From contig NZ_JAGHQW010000010.1 of assembly GCF_017744115.1 (NCBI RefSeq), positions 62,001 through 126,000 on the forward strand: a stretch of 64,000 nt of DNA, in the 5' to 3' direction. The position numbers and the translations under genes are program-made. The DNA comes from Salinisphaera sp. G21_0 (lineage in GTDB: Bacteria; Pseudomonadota; Gammaproteobacteria; Pseudomonadales; Endozoicomonadaceae). Under the pieces are notes generated by a model. It saw nothing but the letters and a program-made list of their open reading frames with translations, had not been told where the DNA came from and made no database searches. This document shows positions 57,207 to 64,000 of the stretch, in pieces (within the stretch, counting starts at the first letter, position 1; each line of letters opens with the position of its first letter).

Positions 57207-58637
57207 TCATTGGATGACGATGGGATAATGAAATGTTTGTGTCGTTGGTCCCATGCTCAGGAACGTTTTCCGTCGGCTGTGTTTTGCGGTAATACTGGCT
57301 TCAGGAGCCGAGTCCGGCGGCAGCGTCAGTCCTAACGACTCAAGCAGTCGGCCGGTAATATGCAGCAGCCGGTAGCATGCAACAAGCTGTGCAGCCCAGG
57401 CACGGTTCCATGCCAGTTCCGCTTCAAGGCTTTCATTCTCGGCATTCAATACATCCAGTAATGCCCGCTCTCCAAAGGCAAATTGCCTCCGGTAGGCCGA
57501 TACCGTATCCAGACTGTAGGTGACGTGTTTCTGCAATTGCGGCAGTTGTCTGTTGAGCTGAGCATGGGCTTCCCAGGCGAGACGGGCCTCTTCCTGAGTA
57601 TCCAGCAATGCCTGGTGGTAGATATCTTTCGCTTCGTTCCAGCGGCTGAGGGATGCCTTCATACGCCCGGAATCAGCGCCACCATTAAACAGGTTGTAGC
57701 GGGCATGGAACATCAGATTATAATCATCATCACGCCCAATCAGACCATTCATGTTGTAGTTCCATGATCGGGTTGCCTCAAAGGAGATTTCCGGGTAGAA
57801 GCGTCCCTTGCTGGCCAGGTACTCACTCTCTGCGGCGTTATTGTCCTGAAGCGCTGATTTCAGTAATGGGTAGTTTTTTCCAGCCAACAGAACGGCCTGC
57901 TCCATTGTTTCTGGCAGTAAATCCATATCAGGCACCGGTTCGAGCAGAAAACAGGCTGGAGCGCCCACCAGCCTGACAAACTGGAAACGGGCATCCTGCA
58001 AATTGTTTTCAGCAGCAATGGTATTGGACTGAGCCCTCGCTAGTCGGCCACTGACAAGACTGAGGTCTGCAATGCTCTGCACACCGGACTCAGAACGTTT
58101 GAAAATGTTGTAGTAAATGTCCTGGTGAACCTTCAGATTTTGCTCGGACATGGCCAATGCCCTTTCCATCATGATCAAAGTCAGATAGGTCTGGGTCACT
58201 TTGAGTGCCATCTCGGAAGCGGTGGTTATCAGTCGGTACTGTGCAGAGCGTGTGCTGGCTTCAGATCTATTACTGTCGTGTATTGTGGAAAAACCGGCAA
58301 AAAGCACTTGGCGAAACGTAATGGAAGACTCATATCGATGAAGTCTGTCATCACTGTCAGGTCCACCGGCACGGGTTGTTTGGTTAGAGGACCATTCATA
58401 GCCGGAGCCTCCCTGTACATTCAATGTTGGCAGGAATCCTGATTTGGCAATGCTTTCCTCATCAACGCGGGTCTGCACTTTTTGCATGGCCAGGTGCAGC
58501 TCCGGGCTCGTCATCAGTGCAGTAGACACGGCTTCTGCCAAACTTTGAGCATTTGCTGACGGGATGTTGGCAGCAACCAGCAGGACAGACAGCCAGCATC
58601 GAAGATGATGAATACCGGCAAGACGCTTCATACTCAT
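57207..58637 (-). CDS. TolC-family outer-membrane channel for the adhesin (LapE-like)
   Basis: 476 aa from ATG 58637 (58631 also possible); the frame extends upstream to a TTG but only these starts give a proper signal peptide (RLAGIHHLRCWLSVLLVAANIPSANA-QS). It is the outer-membrane exit pore of a type I secretion system. Two internally repeated halves of the TolC fold are visible: SLAEAVSTALMTSPELHLAMQKVQ and FLPTLNVQGGSGY, then ESEYLASKGRFYPEISFEA and QFAFGERALLDVLNAENE. It is the first gene of the minus-strand unit, with the adhesin next. It is divergent from the exporter genes, sharing a 131-bp promoter region. Confidence 0.93.
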   Translation of the reverse strand: MSMKRLAGIHHLRCWLSVLLVAANIPSANAQSLAEAVSTALMTSPELHLAMQKVQTRVDEESIAKSGFLPTLNVQGGSGYEWSSNQTTRAGGPDSDDRLHRYESSITFRQVLFAGFSTIHDSNRSEASTRSAQYRLITTASEMALKVTQTYLTLIMMERALAMSEQNLKVHQDIYYNIFKRSESGVQSIADLSLVSGRLARAQSNTIAAENNLQDARFQFVRLVGAPACFLLEPVPDMDLLPETMEQAVLLAGKNYPLLKSALQDNNAAESEYLASKGRFYPEISFEATRSWNYNMNGLIGRDDDYNLMFHARYNLFNGGADSGRMKASLSRWNEAKDIYHQALLDTQEEARLAWEAHAQLNRQLPQLQKHVTYSLDTVSAYRRQFAFGERALLDVLNAENESLEAELAWNRAWAAQLVACYRLLHITGRLLESLGLTLPPDSAPEASITAKHSRRKTFLSMGPTTQTFHYPIVIQ

Positions 58638-58768
58638 AACAGTGTTGAAAATGTTCCGGGGGTGATCTTTCACGTAGCGGGAGCCGTGAGGTTCAGGCAA
58701 ACAAAGAGGGCTACCTGAAAATTAACAACTGACAAGGTCCAGCGATAAAAAAGCCTGAGTAAGCATAG

Positions 58769-60961
58769 ATGATTTTTCTGAGCTTGGCTGAGAATGGCGG
58801 GGGAGGCATTTCTACTCTAGGCTCTGTTTTGCTTAAACAGAATCTGTCTCTGGATGAAGTTGCAATGGCGCAAAGCCCTTTACTGACCAGCTTGATCTGG
58901 ATTGCCAGGTTTTATGGGATCAGGGTCATCGCAGAAAGTGTGCTGACGGGCTTGCCCGTTCAACCGGATGAGTTTGCCGATGAATATCTGGAGCGGGCTG
59001 CCGGGAACGCAGGGCTTACCCTGTTCACCAGACCGCTGGTATCCCACGGATCACTGGAAGAAAACTGTCCACCATCGTGCCTTCCCTGCATTGTCTGGTT
59101 GTCACAGTCACCCATCGTTGTTGTACAGATTACCAAAGAGTATGTTGAGTTGCGCCAACCGAAACATGGGATGGCCGCAGAGCGTCTGCATCCTGACGAC
59201 TTTCTTCAGAATATTGACAACCGGATGGTCTTTTTCAGTCGAGCCAGGGTTGAGGATGATCGTGATCCGGACTATCCACCGGACTGGCGGGATCACTGGT
59301 TCTGGGGTTCGTTACTGGAAAGTCGTCGTATTTATCGGGAAGTGTTGTTAGCGTCTCTGCTTGTCAATGTTTTTGCCCTGGCGGTGCCACTGTTCGTTCG
59401 CCTGATCTATGACCGGGTGATTCCCGGTATGGCACTGACCACGCTGAATACACTGACCACCGGTGTGGTGGTTGTTATCTTTTTCGAATTGATCTGTCGA
59501 CAGCTACGCACCCGATTTATTGATATAGCTGCAAAAAAATCCGACCTGCTGATGTCCAGTCAGCTGTTTGCCAAAATTATGAGAATCCGAATGTCGTTTA
59601 TTCCTGCAGCCGTAGGCTCATTTACACGGCAAATTCAGGACTTTGAGGCCATTCGGGAGTTTATCACCTCCACTACGCTAACAGCCATGGTCGATTTACC
59701 ATTTGCCATCCTGTTTCTGGTGGTTATAGGGCTTATGGGCGGTCAGCTGGTGTGGATTCCCCTGATAGTTATTGTTTCTATGTCGTTTATCAGTGCCGCA
59801 GTCCAACCCCGGCTCCGTCAGAGTATCGAAGAGAGTGAACGACTTTCGGCACGAAAGCATGGGGATCTTGTGGAAAGTATCACCGGTCTCGAAAGCTTGC
59901 GGCTTGCCGGTGCACAGAGTCGTTTTCAGCAACGCTGGGAGCAGGCAACCGGGCATATGGCGACCTGGGGGCTGAAAACCCGGGCAATTACCGGCAATGT
60001 TACCGCGCTGGCAACCTGGCTGCAGCAATTGGCAACCGTGGGCATTGTCTATTTCGGCGTGCTCTTGATCAGCGCTGGCAGAATGAATATGGGCGCATTG
60101 ATAGCCATTATGATGCTTTCTGGCAGGGCGATAGCGCCTTTTATGCAACTGGCACTGCTGGGCACACGGTATTACCAGGCTCGCAGTGCTTTTATGGTGA
60201 TAAACCGGTTGATGGGGGCACCTGAAGAGCAGGGTAAGCAAATGGCCTATCGCCGGGTCAAAAAATTTCATGGAAATATTGAGTTAAAGCAGCTGTCATT
60301 TTCTTACACTGATAGTGTGATTCCTGCGCTTTCTGGTATATCCGTGGCCATTAACAGCGGTGAGAAAGTGGCTGTGGTGGGGCGCTCTGGCTCGGGGAAA
60401 TCAACGCTTGCCCGTATTCTGGCGGCACTCTATCAACCCGACCAGGGACAGGTATTTCTGGACAGTATTGCCCAGGGGGATATTCATCCGGCAACCCTGA
60501 GAGCGAAAATAGGCTTTCTGCCCCAGGATCCCTGGCTGTTTCATGGTTCAGTGATGGATAACATCACCATGGGGACTTCCAGCTTCTCCGAGGAAGATCT
60601 GCTGACCACTGCGAGAGACTGTGGTGTGACATTTTTCACCGGCGACTCTCTGGCTGCTCTGGAATACCCCGTGGGCGAAGGTGGACGACAGCTCTCTGGT
60701 GGTCAACGGCGGGCCGTTGCATTGGCCCGTGCCATGCTATCCAAACCGGACATCCTGATTCTTGATGAGCCCTCTGCGCACATGGATAGCCTGATGGATG
60801 CCCGGGTTCAGAAGACACTCAAGAGCTTACCGGAAAATGTAACTCTGATTATCATCACCCATAGAAGCAGTCTGTTGTCGATTGTTGATCGTGTCATTAT
60901 GTTGGACGGTGGCAAACTGGTTTCTGATCAGCCTGTTCATAGCAGAGAACCGCAGGCATGA
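58769..60961 (+). CDS. Type I secretion ABC exporter with degenerate C39 domain (LapB-like)
   Basis: 730 aa. It energises export of the adhesin. An N-terminal C39-peptidase-like domain (about 30-150, starting QSPLLTSLIWIARFYGIRV) lacks the catalytic Cys, so it only docks substrate. Six membrane helices follow (about 185-470), then an ATPase with Walker A GRSGSGKSTLARIL near 541, signature LSGGQRRAVALARAML and Walker B ILILDEPSAHMD. The start is uncertain: ATG 58769 has a weak ribosome site, and ATG 58865 would begin at the usual C39-like position. It overlaps the adaptor gene by 4 nt. Confidence 0.93.
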   Translation: MIFLSLAENGGGGISTLGSVLLKQNLSLDEVAMAQSPLLTSLIWIARFYGIRVIAESVLTGLPVQPDEFADEYLERAAGNAGLTLFTRPLVSHGSLEENCPPSCLPCIVWLSQSPIVVVQITKEYVELRQPKHGMAAERLHPDDFLQNIDNRMVFFSRARVEDDRDPDYPPDWRDHWFWGSLLESRRIYREVLLASLLVNVFALAVPLFVRLIYDRVIPGMALTTLNTLTTGVVVVIFFELICRQLRTRFIDIAAKKSDLLMSSQLFAKIMRIRMSFIPAAVGSFTRQIQDFEAIREFITSTTLTAMVDLPFAILFLVVIGLMGGQLVWIPLIVIVSMSFISAAVQPRLRQSIEESERLSARKHGDLVESITGLESLRLAGAQSRFQQRWEQATGHMATWGLKTRAITGNVTALATWLQQLATVGIVYFGVLLISAGRMNMGALIAIMMLSGRAIAPFMQLALLGTRYYQARSAFMVINRLMGAPEEQGKQMAYRRVKKFHGNIELKQLSFSYTDSVIPALSGISVAINSGEKVAVVGRSGSGKSTLARILAALYQPDQGQVFLDSIAQGDIHPATLRAKIGFLPQDPWLFHGSVMDNITMGTSSFSEEDLLTTARDCGVTFFTGDSLAALEYPVGEGGRQLSGGQRRAVALARAMLSKPDILILDEPSAHMDSLMDARVQKTLKSLPENVTLIIITHRSSLLSIVDRVIMLDGGKLVSDQPVHSREPQA

Positions 60962-62292
60962 AAGCAAAATCATGGTCGGAATGGTTGCGGTTAACCGCCA
61001 GTAACCGGCAGCAGGCTCAGCTGATGGACATTACTGTTACTTCACGCTGGTTTATCTGGGTGATGGTTTTTTTTGTAGCTTCATTAATTGTCTGGAGTTG
61101 TCTGGCTATGATGGATGAGACCGTCACAGGCTATGGGCGTGTTATCCCTTCCAGTCGGGTTCAAGAGGTTCAGAGTCTGGATGGTGGAACCCTGAAATCT
61201 GTCCATGTCAGGGAAGGTGAGTTTGTCCATGCCGGAGATTTGCTCTTACAGATTGATGAAACGCGCTATCAATCCTCTTTTCGGGTGAATGAGTCTGAGC
61301 TGGAAAGCCTGCAGGGCTCTGTGGCCAGACTGGAATCCGAATTATCGGCACTGGCAGGGCTGCAAAATGGCTTATGGTCTATGGATGATCAGGGTGGTAT
61401 CAACTTCCCTGATCACTATCAACAGCATTTTCCTGAACAGGCACTTCAGCAAAAAGCACTGATGAATGAACGGATGGCGGCACTGAACAGCCAGGTTACC
61501 ATTTTCGAACAGCAAGTCATTCAGAAGCAGCATGAACTGAATGAGTTCAAGGAAAAGGTAAAAACGCTGACCAGAAGCTTACAGCTTGCCAATGAGGAGT
61601 TATCGCTGAAGAAACCGCTCACGGATGATGGCGTTATTACCCGTGTAGAGATTATTAACCTTGAACGAAGGGCGAATGAGCTTCAGGGGGATCTGACCAA
61701 TGCACAGTTGATGGTCGCTCGTCTTGAATCTGCATTGAAGGAGGCCGTCGGGCGTCGGAATGATCTGGTGATTCGTTACCGGGCAGACTTACAAAAAGAG
61801 CTGCAGGATACGCGGGATCGTTCCGGCAAACTGCTGGAGGGGCAGGCAGGCCTGGAAGACCGGGTTCGCAAGGCGGCGTTGCATGCACCAGTGGATGGAT
61901 TAGTCAAAACGGTGAAGGTGCATACAGAAGGCAGTGTTATTCAACCGGGAAGTACTGTCGTTGAGATTGTACCGGCAGAAGACCCTCTTATTTTTGAAGC
62001 CCGCATTCAACCGGCAGATATTGCCTTCCTTCAGTCCGGACAAATGGCACTGGTAAAGTTAACGGCTTATGAATTTGCCACCTTCGGAAGTTTGAAAGGA
62101 ATTGTGGATACCATCAGTGCCGATACGCTGGATGATGAAAAAGGTCTGCCGTATTACCGGGTTCGAATAGTGCTGTCAGGTAATAATAGCTCCATGCTGT
62201 TGATTCCCGGCATGACAGGGGTAACCGATATTGTGACGGGGAACAGAAGTGTACTTGAGTATTTTATAAGCCCTTTGCTGAGAGGCTTTTGA
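60958..62292 (+). CDS. HlyD-family type I secretion adaptor (LapC-like)
   Basis: 444 aa. This periplasmic adaptor connects exporter and outer-membrane channel. It has a short cytoplasmic N-terminus, one membrane helix (about 32-52), then lipoyl half GRVIPSSRVQEVQSLDGGTLKSVHVREGEFV. A long coiled-coil hairpin (about 100-290, Gln/Leu/Glu-rich) follows, then the second lipoyl half KAALHAPVDGLVKTVKVHTEGSVIQPG and a C-terminal barrel (LKGIVDTISADT). Length is normal. ATG overlaps the exporter stop. With the porin and adhesin it forms a complete export set. Confidence 0.94.
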   Translation: MKAKSWSEWLRLTASNRQQAQLMDITVTSRWFIWVMVFFVASLIVWSCLAMMDETVTGYGRVIPSSRVQEVQSLDGGTLKSVHVREGEFVHAGDLLLQIDETRYQSSFRVNESELESLQGSVARLESELSALAGLQNGLWSMDDQGGINFPDHYQQHFPEQALQQKALMNERMAALNSQVTIFEQQVIQKQHELNEFKEKVKTLTRSLQLANEELSLKKPLTDDGVITRVEIINLERRANELQGDLTNAQLMVARLESALKEAVGRRNDLVIRYRADLQKELQDTRDRSGKLLEGQAGLEDRVRKAALHAPVDGLVKTVKVHTEGSVIQPGSTVVEIVPAEDPLIFEARIQPADIAFLQSGQMALVKLTAYEFATFGSLKGIVDTISADTLDDEKGLPYYRVRIVLSGNNSSMLLIPGMTGVTDIVTGNRSVLEYFISPLLRGF

Positions 62293-62427
62293 GTATAGAA
62301 CAGAGATCAGTTAAGTCATTAACAAGACAGTTAGTCTTACTGACTTATCTTCAGATACAAAAAGGAACTAAACCTGTTTTATGGTACTCAAAATAGAATC
62401 AGCTCATGATTCAGGAGATATAACCGG

Positions 62428-64000
62428 ATGGAACCCTCTAATAACAACCCCGTTGACAGGCACTCTGCAGGCCCACAAACCCCGTCGGAAGATACACATC
62501 AGGCATTGGGCATCAATATCGTGGGTGGTGCCAGTACTTCTGGCGCAATGGATGATTCCGTAACTCTGCATGACAGACAGGTTGAGGCTTTACCGCCTGC
62601 CAATAAAGTCCAGAGTGTTATTCCCCCTGATCATGATACGGGCAAATTACGAACAGCGCTGATCAATCAGGCTATCAGTTATTTATCTATTGTCAGGAAA
62701 GATGTATCCGGTTTGCCGGTGGTGACTGGCGTATTTGTCAGGGCGTTTCGCCAGCCCATGGTTTCAGAAATTCAGGCTTCAGTAGCTCAGGTACCTGTTC
62801 TCAGGGATGAAGACTTTCTCAGTAGTTGGCAGATGGATATCGTGGTAAGCCCTGGGCAATGCAAGGATTTAGCCCGGGTAATGGGGCGTTTTTTGCATAA
62901 AGAGAAAAAAGAAGATGCTCGTGTTTCTTCTTTCTCTGGAACAGGTGTACTTCAGGAAGAGAAGTTTCATTATCTGTTCAATGGCGAAGAGTTCTTTTCA
63001 ATCAGGTTATTAACGCTTGACGCCCCCGTAAACCTGAATATTGGAGATTACACCTATCAACCCTCTGAGGGAAAGCCTGTAACACTCAGAATATCCACTG
63101 AAGCCTGGGGCACATGGCTGAATCAACAGTTTGCTGGTTTGGTTAATAATCCCTGTGCGTACAATATTATCGAGACCGAATTCCAAACCCAGGCAATAAC
63201 CGATGAGGAAGCGTGGTGCCTTTGTCCTGAAATTCAGCAATGGATCTACTCACAACAGCCGGTTTATCTGCATCCAGCGGTTTATTATACCTATTGCACA
63301 GCCAATATGGCCCAACCCGTTTATTCGCCATTAGCAACTGCCTGGCAACCCGGATACTGTTCTGGTACTCCGCAAGTTCCAACAGTGTCTTTTTCGCAAC
63401 CATTTGAGATAAACGTACCAGGTGATCTTGAGGCGGCGGCTATAACATCGGTAATGCAGCCCGGTAAGCAGGGAATAGTTGAAGATCAGACTGGTGATCT
63501 GACACAGTCTTCTACAGGTGAAACCGCAACACCTGTCGCACTTCAATCAGGTCCGGCACATTTGGTGTTGAACAATGGTAGCAGTCTAATAAAAGATACC
63601 GATGCCATTCAGGACCTTGGCTTTTCCCTGATTGCAGACGTACTGCCATCTCTTGAACCGGCGGGAGCCGGAATTGTGCACCAGGGCTCGAAAGTTGAAC
63701 AGTCTGAATCAAATAACGAAAGCAGCGGTGACAGCAAAAGCAGGGGAAGAAGGCAACGACGCGGAGTTAATGCGCCTGAACGAACAAAAAATGCCCGGAA
63801 AAAAGGCAGCGCAAGGGGGCTGCGTGCAAGAGGAAGTGATCGTTATGGATTTGCGGCAGCGATTCAGGCTTTAACCAAAGTCACTAATGTTGTCGCTGAC
63901 GAACAGAGGGCACGGTTGGAGAAGTTGTCTATACCTGATGAGGTGATTAGCGGGTTAAACAACCTTATCAGTACTGAGAAAAGCGCTGAATTAGTGCGCC
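62428..64000 (+). CDS. Unknown large protein with basic nuclear-signal-like patch (3' truncated by window)
   Basis: At least 524 aa, open at the window end. ATG 62428 follows AGGAG by 10 nt. Not recognised. The first ~70 residues are polar and Pro/Ser/Asn-rich (EPSNNNPVDRHSAGPQTPSE), without a signal peptide. A mixed alpha/beta region runs about 70-360, including a Tyr/Gln/Pro-rich stretch near 270-320 and Cys-containing WCLCPEI. Residues 432-470 are strikingly basic (SKSRGRRQRRG, then ERTKNARKKG and RGLRARG), resembling a bipartite nuclear localisation signal or nucleic-acid-binding tail. It is separated from the secretion genes by 135 bp, so co-regulation is uncertain. A host-targeted effector is one reading; a DNA/RNA-binding protein is another. 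Confidence 0.8.
   Translation, partial: MEPSNNNPVDRHSAGPQTPSEDTHQALGINIVGGASTSGAMDDSVTLHDRQVEALPPANKVQSVIPPDHDTGKLRTALINQAISYLSIVRKDVSGLPVVTGVFVRAFRQPMVSEIQASVAQVPVLRDEDFLSSWQMDIVVSPGQCKDLARVMGRFLHKEKKEDARVSSFSGTGVLQEEKFHYLFNGEEFFSIRLLTLDAPVNLNIGDYTYQPSEGKPVTLRISTEAWGTWLNQQFAGLVNNPCAYNIIETEFQTQAITDEEAWCLCPEIQQWIYSQQPVYLHPAVYYTYCTANMAQPVYSPLATAWQPGYCSGTPQVPTVSFSQPFEINVPGDLEAAAITSVMQPGKQGIVEDQTGDLTQSSTGETATPVALQSGPAHLVLNNGSSLIKDTDAIQDLGFSLIADVLPSLEPAGAGIVHQGSKVEQSESNNESSGDSKSRGRRQRRGVNAPERTKNARKKGSARGLRARGSDRYGFAAAIQALTKVTNVVADEQRARLEKLSIPDEVISGLNNLISTEKSAELVR

Overview
The window looks like a chromosome segment of a marine gammaproteobacterium of the Oceanospirillales/Pseudomonas side. An Endozoicomonas-like, host-associated bacterium is my best guess. 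The reasons are the smc-zipA-ligA block (SMC rather than MukB), a full System I cytochrome c maturation operon next to flagellar regulators as in Pseudomonas, and lineage-specific large proteins with Ser/Thr-rich N-termini, including an ankyrin protein and a eukaryote-like glycosyltransferase. The taxon is inferred from content only.

Layout. 1-4082 is a vitamin B12 uptake locus: cobalamin riboswitch, periplasmic B12-binding protein, BtuB receptor and a degenerate adenosyltransferase-like protein. Palindromic repeats fill 4108-4371. 4439-9442 (minus) is an RND efflux pump with its fusion lipoprotein and a TetR regulator. 9693-10631 is a CNNM/DUF21 membrane protein. 10752-15155 (minus) is a two-gene unit: a 902-residue protein of unknown family followed by a divergent IucA/IucC-type (NIS siderophore synthetase-like) protein. 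15353-17409 is an FAD oxidoreductase overlapping an aldo/keto reductase. 17628-21282 holds flagellar regulators FleQ, FleN and FliA without any flagellar or chemotaxis structural gene, then an inactive-looking rhodanese. 22278-29613 is ccmABCDEFGHI. 29913-37181 is smc, zipA, a 160-bp MITE-like element and ligA. 37324-44228 is mixed: a lysozyme-like lipoprotein, an orphan acidic protein, yheU-trmO, a PatB/MalY-type C-S lyase, a GT34-like glycosyltransferase and mnmH.

44194-46485 is an inserted island. An ankyrin gene built of 150-bp tandem units and an IS200/IS605-type end hairpin lie between two ~133-bp direct copies of the mnmH 5' end and its upstream region. 46494-62292 is a complete type I secretion adhesin locus: a 3566-residue RTX/VCBS-like adhesin and its TolC-type porin on the minus strand, divergent from the ABC exporter and HlyD-type adaptor on the plus strand. 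The window ends inside a large unknown gene (62428 onward) whose product carries a strongly basic, nuclear-signal-like patch.

How the parts work together. The riboswitch should repress B12 uptake when cobalamin is abundant. The ccm genes mature c-type cytochromes. The LapBCE-like exporter should place the giant adhesin on the cell surface. Several unrelated accessory proteins (902 aa, 205 aa, GT34-like, ankyrin, final partial protein) share effector-like N-termini, which suggests, but does not prove, delivery into a host.
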